Assembly (NCBI RefSeq): GCF_021730395.1 | Contig: NC_069361.1 | Location: forward strand, 69,387,001 to 69,451,000 | Length of the DNA: 64,000 nucleotides | Direction of reading: 5' to 3' | DNA from: Mercenaria mercenaria | Lineage: Eukaryota > Mollusca > Bivalvia > Venerida > Veneridae | Shown: positions 11,267-21,632 of the stretch, in pieces | Layout: the number at the start of each line of letters is the position of its first letter | Position numbering within the stretch: the stretch's first letter is position 1 | Made by a program: the position numbers and the translations under genes | Notes under the pieces: generated by a model | Databases searched by the model: none | What the model saw: the letters and a program-made list of their open reading frames with translations, nothing else | Told to the model about the DNA's origin: nothing

Positions 11267-12142
11267 TTATTTCAGTTTACTATTTGAGAAGTCCAAAAAT
11301 TGGAATGTGGTACCGTTGATCTTGTTCAAGGAAGTGTTCCCTAACACCAGAAAGAATAATGTTATTTCTGTTGACACGAAAATGAGATCTAATATGGATG
11401 TTGAGTGTTCTGTGAAATGAGTTGGTTCTTCGATAAGCTGTTCTAGATTAAATTGTTGTGTAATGGAAAGAATGTGTCTATGTGGATTTGGATATAAAGC
11501 ATTGTAGTTGAAATCTCCAGTGATTATTATGCCCGAGATATATGTGTCAATTGCAAGACCAATAGAATCTACAATTGGGTTATTGTATATGTTATCAGAA
11601 CTAGAAGGTCGATAGAAGACTCCAAATACTATATGTTTATTATTACAAAGAACTAATTTCACCCATAGACATTCAAAATGATTGACCTCAAGGTCTGATC
11701 TGCGCAAGTAATGTATATTCTCTTTAACATACAAAATAACTCCTCCATGAGAATCACCAATGCGGTCTTTTCGTTCGGGTTTATGATAAGAGTGCAGCAC
11801 TAAGTCTTCAGAAGTAAATGAGCGATTTAACCATGTCTCAGAAAAGGCCAAAATATCAAATTCTGAAAGTTCTGCGTACAAAATATCAAGTTTGTGTTGT
11901 ATACTCTGAACGTTTAAATGAACGAAGGAAAGATGGTTTGATACCGCTTCTGCATACTGTGATGTGTTTGTCTGAGATGATATAGAAGAAGAAGTTGATT
12001 CTGGACCTGGATTCTTATGAACGTCTCCAGCAGTAAGTAAGAGGCATGCAAGCCATAATGTGAATGTGACAATAAATAAAGAACTCAAAAGACGCATAAT
12101 GAACAATCGATTATCATGTAGTCGGTCCATATTCTGCAGCAT
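11267..12142 (-). CDS. LINE AP-like endonuclease ORF with 2A-like peptide (truncated)
   Basis: A 291-codon frame encoding the N-terminus of a LINE ORF2-type protein. Residues ~13-36 are strongly hydrophobic (signal-peptide-like) and run into GDVHKNPGP at residues 39-47. This fits the D-x-E/H-x-NPGP 2A-like ribosome-skipping consensus. An endonuclease/exonuclease/phosphatase domain follows: LNVQSIQ near residue 75, FSETWL near 100 (catalytic Glu), RKDRIGDSHGGV near 125, GVFYRPSS near 175, ITGDFNYN near 206 and SILDLIFVS near 248. The frame ends before the last His-containing motif. The 5' UTR probably extends past 12142. The frame is surprisingly whole for an element that is otherwise broken. 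Confidence 0.8.
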   Translation of the reverse strand: MLQNMDRLHDNRLFIMRLLSSLFIVTFTLWLACLLLTAGDVHKNPGPESTSSSISSQTNTSQYAEAVSNHLSFVHLNVQSIQHKLDILYAELSEFDILAFSETWLNRSFTSEDLVLHSYHKPERKDRIGDSHGGVILYVKENIHYLRRSDLEVNHFECLWVKLVLCNNKHIVFGVFYRPSSSDNIYNNPIVDSIGLAIDTYISGIIITGDFNYNALYPNPHRHILSITQQFNLEQLIEEPTHFTEHSTSILDLIFVSTEITLFFLVLGNTSLNKINGTTFQFLDFSNSKLK

Positions 12143-14679
12143 AATTCCCCGAGGATAGTTTATATCATTACAGATAAGAGTATTCTCTAAAAAAGAATTG
12201 TGCAGTGACTACACGTAGTCCGGACAACTATAAATAACCACGATTAGAAGAAAGTGTGATAAAACTGGCAGGAAACCGTGGTATCGATACTCGTACGTGA
12301 CGGCATGATTTCGTGGTCATGTGATTTAAAGGGTGGTTAGTATGAATTCAAAAAAAGCCGTCATAGGAATATGGATGAAATCAGGATAACTCTTATAGCT
12401 TACAACCCCGAATGAGACATAAAAAATAAGAAAGCATGGGACAAGAGTTATGTACTTATGGCAAATAAGAAAAAGTATACAGAAAAGAAGAAACATATTT
12501 AGAAAAAAGGTGTTATCACTGAGGGAAAACTCTAGTATTGAAAGTGGGCCATTGTTATTTGTCTATTGCGTAAAAAGGTAGGGACAGGTTTATTCACATT
12601 CTTAATATTTGTCTAATGAGAGAAAGGTAAGGACAGTTTTGTTCACGTACTTAATTATTTGGTGGCAACGTTATTGTATAAACAGATGCAATTCTGACTG
12701 CACTACACTTAGTCTGAGAAAAGTTCTATGGACTTGTCACTGAACAGATTATAAAAAACATATATACAAATAAAGTTTCACACAAATCATGAAAGTGAAC
12801 ATATTTATATCCACATACGCAGTCTTTCGAAAATGCTGGTTCGATTGAAGAAAGATGGAAACTATCAATCAACTGTACATTTGCTCTTATATCAGCTAGT
12901 TAATGGAAACATATAGTTTAGCACTTGTCAAATTTACTGATGATATCAAAAAAGTGTGTACCCCAGTTTGGTGTATAAATGAACTGAGTTTACTCAAACT
13001 ATACAAGAAACAGCGCAAATAACTTGTCAAAAAAGAATGAAAAGAAAATATAAGTTCGCACAGTTAGATATTAGTTATTCCGTTTTTAATTTCATATTAT
13101 TTTAAATGGTTAAAATTTCATTTATAATTTTGACTTAATTTACTCGTAGAACGGGTGATAACAATGCCATTAAAATGTATGTACCTTCTTATATACATTA
13201 ATTTACTCATCAAGACCGGATGTGGATTAAACAGAAAAACAAAGTCAATACATGCAATATCTAACTTGGTAGTTTAACAAAGTTTAGGGGCCAACTAAAC
13301 TAAACCAGACAGTCTTTCTTAAATGTACATTAGGTCTACATAAATAAGTTGTTAAGTTTCGTACATGTATACAGTTTTAATTTGAATTATAAAGCGACAC
13401 TAGAATTACGCTGGAAAAAAATAACTGGGTATCACTAAATCGTGCATATGCAGTTTTGTAAAACAAGTTCTATAACACGCAAATGTGAAATAAATGACAC
13501 AAAACAACTAAATGTAAATATGAAACAGTTGATCAGTTCAGTGTAAATACTCTGACCTCTGGGTATTTTCATTTTGGTTTGCACGCGCTAAAATAGTACC
13601 ACGTGCTAAAAATAGCACAGTAAATAAATCACAAATCTATATGTTTCAAACTAACAATTTTCAGTTAGCTCAAACTCCTATAGGCTGGAGACTCTATACT
13701 TGACTGGCCTTTTTGTTGAAGTTCCCGTCAGACAATGTCTTTGAATCAACAACATACGAGTCCTATCGCATGGGTGCTCGGCCTTTGTCCTCTTAATTGA
13801 AGTTACAACTCTATATTAATACCCTGACTCCTGAAATGCTCAGCGCCTATATACTATTCTTGATATATCCCCGATGGCTTGGCTGTACTTCGCCAATAAT
13901 GCTGAACCGTGTATAAGCTGGAACTCTCCTACTATCTCAGTAGCTTATTAAACTCTGGGTCTCTGTCTCAGCTTTCCGATGCTCAGCCTATATTTGCTAT
14001 TGTCTAAAGCATTCAATTACCTTTAAGGTAAAACTCCTATGCGCTGGCCCTATAGCTCGAAACCTTATTGAAATTCTGCAACTCTTCTTTAGTCTGTGAA
14101 CTTCCAAAGTCTTCTTCTTAATAATTTATCCGCCCTGACAGGGTAGTTGCAATAACCTCCTTATCAAAGTACTGGGATAAATTATTAGTTGAATCCTCGA
14201 TGTCTCTTCGTTAACCGCTGGATACCGAATGCCCTCTCTGTCGTCCATTTACCTATTTATACCTCAGCGGACGTGCTATTTTTAGAACATGTTTCTAATT
14301 GGTCCATATTTTAAACATAGCGTTTTACAACGAGTACTTGCTCTATCAAATATCTGGTTCCATTTAACTTTTGTATATGACATAATGTGTGATGCTGAGC
14401 TCCAGCTATCCACATAATGAACCCAAATCAGCCACAAATGACCCAAATTCTATTATTTACAGCAATTCAACAATAATTATAGCAATGATAGCATGGAAAG
14501 GGAGTCAAGCACTATCTGAGCTTAATGTGTTACGTTATCAATATATCAAACATACAAATTATTCTGACAGCATAATTATGTAAAGCTTAATCCTAAAAGT
14601 TGTGTGTTGTTTCAAATAGAAGTTACATTTTTGAGTCATACTATGAATGAAAATAGTGTGGGTACTGGTCGATAGAATA
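12143..14679. other. Non-coding; small direct and inverted repeats
   Basis: The first few hundred bases may be the LINE 5' UTR. About 12545-12660 contains two imperfect copies of a ~60 bp unit (TATTTGTCTA..., GG(T/A)AGGGACAG, TTCAC(A/G)T(T/A)CTTA). GTGCTAAAAATAGCAC near 13603 is a near-perfect palindrome, echoed inverted as GTGCTATTTTTAGAAC near 14273. They may bound a ~0.7 kb non-autonomous element of unknown family. No coding region recognised. Confidence 0.4.
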
Positions 14680-16190
14680 CGCAGTGTTTTGGAATTGGCA
14701 AACTCTGAAAACAATAAAGAAACTTTCTTTGCCAGCTATTATAGAAAGTTATGTAAATCATTTTGTTGCTTCAGCTAAGTCTATACATGAGCTTGCGGAG
14801 AATGGTAGAAAATTTGTTTTAAATCATGACTGTGAATCATTCTTTACTGAAATTAAAGAGGCTTGGACTCAAGCACTTATATAAGTTTTTCCTACACAAA
14901 AAGAACACTTCACATTAGACTGCATCGTTAGTTGGTCAAGGGGCGGTACTTTCACAGATTCAAAATGGTAAAGAGAAATTGATCGGCTATTTTAGTTAAT
15001 GTTTCACGAAACAGAAGGAAGATAGTGTCACACGTAGAGAGTTATTGACAGAAGTGAATGGTATGAAAAGTTTGATCACTACATGGATATGGTCGACAGA
15101 TCATTCTCATTCTAATCTGAAATATTTACTTAATATCAAAAGGTCAGCTATCGAGTTGGATAACGTTTTTATCAACTGACTTACACTATTGTTCATCGGT
15201 CTGATATACTAAATTTCAATTGTTGACACTGTTTAGACGTCCTTGTATAGATAACAATTGTAAAAACTGTGAGAAAGTAGAGTTAAAAATGTTGACATGG
15301 TGACTGAAAAGACAATGTCAGACAACATTGTTTACAAAATGATGATATGTATGTGACAATATTAGTTCGGTCATTTATTTTACAGATTCAGTGCTAAAAG
15401 TTTATTCAATAGGCTGCTTATTTTTGATGTCAATGATTGTGGAATTGTTGTAGTTGCGTTTGCCATTGACGTTTTCTCTTCGTGGTTGCTTCATAGGGTT
15501 CTATGTGTATTTTGTATGACATTGTATAGATTTTGAGATTAGTCACAGAACACACAAACTTGAACACTGTTTAGTTCGGTTAACTATACAATTAATATCA
15601 CAACGAATGCCAGACAGAAATTTCCTTCATCTGACTGTTGTATTCAATTTTTAAGTTAAACGTTACTTATTTCCAAAAGAAAGATAAACCAATATTAGAT
15701 GAATTCTTTTCTTAGTAAGGAATCTATTATTTTAGTTGGTAACATAAGTAAAGTGGATATTTATAGTGATTTGTTGGAAATAACAATAATAAGTGTTTGT
15801 CTTCTGCTCACTACAATCGTGCTAATCTAAAGCTGATCATGGAAATGATAAGCAGTGGAGTACAACCCAATTGGTCTGAAGCATCCAAGCCAAGTGTAAC
15901 TGGACGCGAATTGATTCGATGGTGTTGAGAAACAAATGCTTTCTATCGAAAATGTGAGCGTGATGACGATAGCTCATTTAAATTATTGGCAATTATTCTA
16001 CAGTCTCTTAGAACAGTATTTTTTGAATAATTAGTTAAGTACTGCACATTTAATTGTAACAACGTTACCGAAGAAAGTAAGAAACAGATATTTACGGTAT
16101 GGTATGAGAAAAATGGGCATCACTGGCGTTAAACTTGTGGTGTTATGGCAGCGCAATATTATCACCGAAAGAACGAGTGCATATATCCAC
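14680..16190 (+). mobile_element. Ty3/gypsy LTR retrotransposon fossil (pol fragment)
   Basis: Plus-strand remnant of a Ty3/gypsy (Metaviridae-type) pol region. Around 14735-14880 the translation resembles the end of the reverse transcriptase, with an IHELAENGRKF-like block. RNase H-like phrases and the loop leading to the TDHS-like motif follow to about 15200. Linker and integrase N-terminal-like phrases, including a QPNWSEASKPSVTGREL-like block, run to about 16130. I saw no LTRs, gag or env nearby. The copy is clearly broken, with many disruptions, and looks old. It is treated here only as a fossil. Confidence 0.65.
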
Positions 16191-17068
16191 ATACAAAGTT
16201 GATAACCTTTATATTACAAAACCAATATCAAATAATTAATTTATGTCTAAATTATTGTTCTGTAACGAAAGACAGGGAAAAAAACGAACAGAAGTTCTCC
16301 GAAAATGTAATAAACAAATCAAACTGACGTGCATTAATATTTTCCGCGAAAACGACGCCAACTTGTTGTTGCAACGTGCGCGTAGACGCCATGGACGTCG
16401 CGCGATTCTTTCCATTAAAACGTTAAGAAAACATTCCACGTCCGATATGAAAACGTTCCACGTCAATATGGAAAAATATTGCATGATCGCGGTCCATTGA
16501 AACTCAATGCAAAATAAATTTAGGTATGTAATAATTAATGATATTTCTAAAACTTACAAAATGATAACTATAAGTTATCCATCATTTACTTGTATTTCTC
16601 ATATCTTGGTTTTCTACCACTTAATGGATATCACAATCTTGACAGTCTTTTGAAATGTCATGTGTTTAAATCCAAAGATCTTATTTATTTTCAACGCTAA
16701 ATATTTTATGAAATGAGCACCGAGAAGGCATCATCTTAAATTGTAACCATACATGTATTTCATTGTATGCATATGTGAATGGATGTATACATAGTTAATA
16801 TATATGAAAATAAAATGCCAAAGTAAAACCTGATTATGGACAACAATGATGAAACCACCAATTTTGAAAACAACATAGGTAAGAAACTGATAGTTTTGTA
16901 ACTAACTGATATATTTAATCAAAAATTAAACATAGAATGTATAATAAATGTTTCAGATGAATTTGTCTTTGGTTGACAAAAGAAACGAAAAACTTTTAAA
17001 TTGATACTTTACACTTTAAACAGATCAATAATGCCATAATATTGATAACAATGACTTCAGTTCCTTTC
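16191..17068. other. Non-coding; CpG-dense patch at 16335-16500
   Basis: The interval is AT-rich except for about 165 bp with roughly 19 CpG dinucleotides (for example GTGCGCG, GACGTCGCGCG). Open frames of 82-85 codons cross the patch on both strands, as expected for such composition; neither has a recognised motif. I assign no gene. Confidence 0.4.
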
Positions 17069-17330
17069 CACGGTTGTTCTGTTGTCATTGGGTGAGGGTC
17101 ACACCAACACAATTATTGGTCATATGGTGGAGGAAGACCCAAGGTGCACATTCGGGCATTATATCCTCACGGGCGGACACCTGGGTAGAACCACCGAATT
17201 TCCATCATCAGTATGATCAGCTGAATGGCTACCTCTCATGAAGTATTCTACGCCCTTAACGAGGCTCGAATACACATCAGTGAGAGGCAAGTGATTCAAA
17301 GTCAGCGACCTTTACTGCTCGGTCCCTGGC
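17069..17330 (-). repeat. tRNA-derived SINE, copy A
   Basis: Minus-strand copy of a bivalve-type SINE. The tRNA-like head is at the right (around 17330-17260). The central part reads, on the plus strand, GGGTAGAACCACCGAATTTC, and the tail includes CATATGGTGGAGGAAGACCC. It aligns segment by segment with copy B at 17450-17690. It resembles the conserved central domain of bivalve MetaSINE-type elements, from memory only. Confidence 0.65.
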
Positions 17331-17449
17331 TCTTCTTACATAATTTACCAAATACAGTGGTAAAATCGCTGTCAAGAAAACAATCTCACTGCTTCACAAA
17401 TATGTAACTATACTATTTTGTATTTAATAACCTTTTTGTCGCAACGGCA

Positions 17450-17692
17450 CAAATACATGTAAAATAGCGACTTTTCAGCTTTGATGGTGGGGTAAAGTCC
17501 CGGGTGCCCACCGTGCATTATTTCATCACGGGCAGGAATCTGAGTAGAACTACCGACCTTCCGTTAGCTAGCTGCATGGCTTCCTCGCATGAAAAATTCA
17601 ACGTCCCGATTGTAGCTTGAACCCACATCAGTGAGGAGCAAGTGATTCGAAGTAAGCGACCTTAACCACTCGGCCACGGAGACCCCATTTCA
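17450..17692 (-). repeat. tRNA-derived SINE, copy B
   Basis: Better preserved copy of the same SINE. On its own strand the head reads GGTCTCCGTGGCCGAGTGG, then GTGGGTTCAAGCTAC (B box), then the central domain with ACGGAAGGTCGGTAGTTCTA. The tail is CACCATCAAAGCTGAAAAGT. Two same-orientation copies within 600 bp suggest repeated insertion or a duplication. Confidence 0.75.
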
Positions 17693-18039
17693 TACCTTGT
17701 TAATAGAATAAACCTAGACTATTTTCTTATACGATACAATAAAGCAAGATTATTGAAATGATAACGTAAAATGTGTAAAGTATGATACTTACAAAAACCA
17801 CCTTCAAATAACTGTTATCATATTTCAATCACCAGTTAATTGATCACAGTTTATTTTGTAATGTAATTTAGTTTATGTGATATATTGTTTTCTTAGGTGT
17901 TGGTTTTAGCTTTTGTTCAAATTCGCTATATACACCTACTGCTTTAAAACCAGTTTTGGGGACTATAAGACTGCGCTTTTCCATGTCATCCGTCATTTCG
18001 TTATTCCTTCAATCCGTCCGTCCGTCCTGAATTTCGTGC

Positions 18040-19065
18040 CCGATCCATTACACTGTCATTTACCAAAGGATTTTAAAATTCCTTGCTCATCTGTCCCCCA
18101 AAATGAGACAATGTGTCATTTGCAAAAGCCGGATCCCAAGCTCAAAGGTCAATGTAACACTTGGAAATCAAATGTGCAAAGGGTTTTTTGCCTGTCTGGT
18201 CTGTAGCTCGACAATCAGTTAAGGGTCTTTAATATAATACTGCACAAACTTACCCCATAATAAGACGATGTGTCATGCATAACTTTCAGGCCATAGCTTG
18301 AAATTCAAGGTCACATCTTGCAGTCAAATGTAAACATGGCATGAATTAGAGTTTTGTGTCCGGTCCAGAACTTTGTCATCCACCAAGTATTACAATACCA
18401 TTTGGCGTATTGTTTCCCAAAATCAGTCGACGTGTCATGAGCAACACATAGAACCCCAACTCGAAGGTCAAAGTCACAGTAGGAGATCAAAGGTCAATAT
18501 TAAACTTTGTCATGCAAAAACTGATTTAAATATTATTTGGTATAAATATTCCTCTGGATAAGGCTTGTCATGCGCAAAACCCGGAGCCCTGGTTAAAAGG
18601 TCAAGGTCATACTTGAAGGTCAAATGTGAACATTTTTTCAAATACAGTCTGTAACTCGACAATCTATTAAGGGAATTTGATATTACTTGGCACAAATGTA
18701 CCACATAATAAAATGACGTGTCATGCGAAACACCCAGAACTCTATCTAAAATGTCAATGTCATATTTGGAGACGAAGTTCAAAAAGGTTTCTTTCCTGTC
18801 CCGTCCATATTTCTGCAAGTCATTAAGGATTTTTTACATTATTTGGGACAAACATTTCCCATAGACAACATGTCTAACGCAATACCCTTATCCATAACTC
18901 AAAGGTCAAGGAAACAGTTGGAGGCCGAAGGTTAATAGGTATTTTTATATCTGTTTCATAACTCTGTCATTCATTAAGGGAATTTAATATGACCTGACAC
19001 AAATATTCCCCATAATGAGACAATGCGTCATGCGCAATACCCAGACCCCTAGCTAACGTCAACGT
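18040..19065. repeat. Degenerate ~180 bp tandem repeat, about 6 units
   Basis: Units share TGTCATGCGCAA-ACCC, CTCAAAGGTCAAGGTCACA, a CTGTAACTCGACAATC block, ATTAAGGG-TTTAATAT and CACAAA-TTCCCCATAATGAGACGA. Such GTCAAGGTCA-type repeats are common in bivalve DNA (general knowledge). The frames 17913-18206, 18373-18561 and 18510-18818 are repeat-derived. Confidence 0.75.
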
Positions 19066-19794
19066 CGACATTGATCTTTTCTTGTCCAACAAAATACTTG
19101 TATATAAGCTTATGTATCATATGGGTCCAATTAAAAATGTTTGGCGCACTTTCTTTAGAGTCACTTCCGTTAAAATGACGATTTTTTACATTTTTTCAAT
19201 TTTTCGCACCAATTTCAAAATGAAATATTATCAAAATTGAAATTGAACACTTTTAATTTATAAGCAATCAACAACTGTAGATTTTATGCATGCACATTTT
19301 AATCCAAACGTTGTCTTATAACAGTTTGTATATGTAGTACAACATTGTTTATACATCATATATCAGAACATTATGTTATACTTATAATACTGCAGCAGAG
19401 AAAAGTAGTTGCCTTCCAATAGGGGACTTTGTATTGCATGTAATACTTCATTCATTTGTTTTCATTAAAACATTTTCATTAATATTTTTGAATAAGCAAA
19501 CTAGTTTATCACTAATAAAAGGCCAGTGTATCAGCTCCAATATTTATTGTTTTGTCGCTAACATTGACCAGAATTTAATAGAATATCAACTGTATGGTTG
19601 TCGTTTCGAAAATTTTAAAGGTTTCTATGGAAACAGTGAAATCATATATGATTCAAGAGGGTTATTTTCAGGCGAACATGTTTTTTATTTCCACCCAGTT
19701 TGTCCTGCCAAACAATAAGGTATCTATGGAAAATTGTCTAGTGGGTTCCAGGTATGCCTTACTGATATGTGATTGCCATTTGTGGTACGAGTAA
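19066..19794. other. No gene seen; possible mariner 3' flank
   Basis: AT-rich sequence between the tandem repeat and the mariner remnant. Frames of 66-94 codons have no recognised motif. Part may be the untranslated end of the mariner copy, but I could not find its terminal repeat. Confidence 0.35.
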
Positions 19795-21010
19795 GTAATC
19801 GAATCTTATTCCCCTGAGCGGTTCTGTCAGTTTAGGAAATAGGTCAAAGTTACTCATATCGGGTGAATATGCTGGATGTGGCAAAACGTCCCAACCGTAT
19901 GACGTCAAAAATGGGCCGTAAAAAGTCGCCCCGACTTCATCTCAGTGTTGTTATATTTTCTGGTCCTTCGGGATCATTGATTTCAACTCATTTAGATTTG
20001 AAGATTGAATACTGCTTAAGCCGGTGCTAGGGGGCGTGGGCAGTGTTGCATTTTCCATTACTGCTCATGAACAGACTCAATCAAACCGAGTCTGCAATTT
20101 TCACTGTTTGCATTGTTCTCGGTGCTACCGAGGGATCTACTTTTCAGATTATATTCACACTCTCCGCTTTGTGACACGAGGCGTTGTCCTGAAGAATCAG
20201 TGGCATAGCTCTGAAAAGCTCTGGACGCTTTTTCCGGATGGCTGGTCGCAGATGTTTCATCGAAATGTCCTGTAACACTCCTGGTGAACTGTCTGGCCCA
20301 TTGGAACCCGGTATGCTTTTAAAACCCCTTGAGTATCGTATGCGAATATCATCGTCATCTTCAAATTTCCCTTTCCGTCTGAATTTTATGGGTCTTGGAG
20401 AGGCTGTGTTATGCCATTCTGATGACTGTCGTTTTAATTCTGGTTCATAACTTCTAATTCATGTTTCATCTATCGCCAAAATCCGATTTATGAACTGTTC
20501 ACTTTCATTTTCATATTTTTGTAAAGCTGTTTGGCGACGTCTACTCTTATCTGTTTCTGCTCAGAGGTTTGCGCATGGGCTACCCATCTTGCCGCGACAT
20601 GTCTCATATTCAGCTTTGTCGTCAAAACCGTGTGAACTGGACCGTGGCTTATTGCAATTTCTCATGCTATTTCCTCACCTGTAAATTGCTGTCCATTTCT
20701 AATATCACCTTCACTTTATCTACATTCTTTTCATTAGTGATTTCCATCGGCCGTCCACGACTCGGCATCTTGTCAACTTCCATTCTGCCTTCTTTAAATG
20801 AAGCAACCCATCTAAAAACTGCTGTCCGTGAAAGTGCTTGCTCCCCACATACATTTGCAAAGTCTGAAAAGTTTCAGTGCTTGAGCTTCTTTTATAGAAT
20901 TCAATTTTATTGTAAGCACGTTGTTCTTCAGCTATGAAGCTAGCCATGGTGCTATGACTGGCGTTATTTAAAATAACGTCAGAGTGACAAAATGACGTCC
21001 CCATGTTCAG
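19795..21010 (-). pseudogene. mariner-type (DD34D) transposase pseudogene
   Basis: Minus strand. The N-terminal helix-turn-helix region is open from 21004 to 20720 (RAYNKIEFYKRSSSTETFQT, then HLKKAEWKLTR and VVDGR). Downstream in decayed frames are a DET-like catalytic block, a SPRP(K)KF segment and a GQTVH-QE-YR segment. Near 19900-19830 is a GWDVLPHPAYSPDMSNFDLF-like block, the C-terminal DD34D motif of mariner transposases. Several stops and frame changes break it. About 20020-20130 looks like a foreign insertion within the transposase (see the related sequence at 43560-43640). No terminal inverted repeats identified. Confidence 0.75.
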
Positions 21011-21079
21011 GGAAAATTGCAGAATGATCCTATATTTAGACCCTCGTAGATACTTAGAAATATTGGAATGAATATATAC

Positions 21080-21190
21080 CTTTAGTTAGTCTCGGATGTT
21101 GCTCATCCGTACACGAGTCCACATCTGTATCCCCTTGTGAACGGACAGGTAGAGATGTATTACTTCCCATAGACCCGATCTACGACATTC
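21080..21190 (-). CDS. First coding exon candidate, host gene, unknown product
   Basis: 111 bp on the minus strand between a TCAGTCTCATTAG acceptor (AG at 21192-21191) and an AAAG|GTATAT donor (GT at 21079-21078). All frames entering from upstream meet a stop, but an ATG at 21170-21168 opens a frame of 30 codons plus one base (MGSNTSLPV..., ending RLTK) to the donor. It would therefore be a 5' UTR/start exon. The start MGSNTS fits the N-myristoylation pattern MGxxxS. Its phase-1 end matches the phase-1 entry of the exon at 7884-8008, about 13 kb away on the same strand. A short upstream ATG (ATG TCG TAG) lies in the same exon. Function unknown. Confidence 0.4.
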
Positions 21191-21351
21191 CTAATGAGAC
21201 TGAAAAGGATAAATACACAATTATCAAATATTTCTCCAAACAATTAGAAACAGGTCATTAATTGGCTAGAACAAAGTAAATCTGAACAGCCAAAATATGT
21301 AAAATAAGTACAGTGTAAGATTGCAGTCGAAATTACATGTACAAGGTTTTG

Positions 21352-21632
21352 TTAGTTTGTTTTGGGTTTAACGCCGTTTTTCAACAGTATTTCAGTCATG
21401 TAACGGCGGGCAGTTTACTTAACCAGTGTTCCTGGATTCTGTACCAGTACAAACCTGTTCTCCGCAAGTAACTGCCAACTTCCTCACATGAATCAGAGGG
21501 AGGACTAATGATTTCAGACACAATTTCGTTTATCAAATAGTCACGGAGAACATATGCCCAGCCCGAGGATCGAACTCACGATCCCGCGATCCGTAGACCG
21601 ACGCTCTACCTACTGAGTTAAGCGGGCGGGTT
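21352..21632 (-). repeat. Second SINE family (tRNA head, GCCGTTTTTCAACAG tail), copy 1
   Basis: On the minus strand the head CCCGCTTAACTCAGTAGGTA with a GTGAGTTCGATCCTCG B box is followed by a body with TCATGTGAGGAAGTTGGCAG and GGTTTGTACTGGTACAGAA. The end reads GCCGTTACATGACTGAAATA, then AACGGCGTTAAACCC. Whole-length copy. Related copies lie at 38226-38476 and 57603-57869. Confidence 0.85.

Larger units (their letters stand above)
9737..12160 (-). mobile_element. Rearranged CR1/L2-like LINE with 2A-like leader
   Basis: Minus-strand LINE. Reading along the element there is an endonuclease ORF (12142-11267), then an endonuclease-RT linker in decayed frames to about 11017. The sequence then jumps directly into the RT palm/thumb (11008-10797), skipping the fingers and catalytic motifs. 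The RT C-terminal region follows (10591-9965). Finally a second copy of the linker appears (9965-9737), nearly identical to 11096-11017 where they overlap. The element is therefore internally deleted, and its 3' end is fused to a piece of another copy. The same linker family recurs in the LINE at 31735-32930. Dead as an autonomous element. Confidence 0.85.

Noticed and set aside
16236-16500. Overlapping 82- and 85-codon frames on both strands
   Set aside because: Both arise from the CpG-dense, stop-poor patch. No family motif or splice or promoter support.
20024-20937. Plus-strand open frames of 64-122 codons
   Set aside because: They are antisense to the mariner transposase, which has the recognisable motifs on the minus strand.
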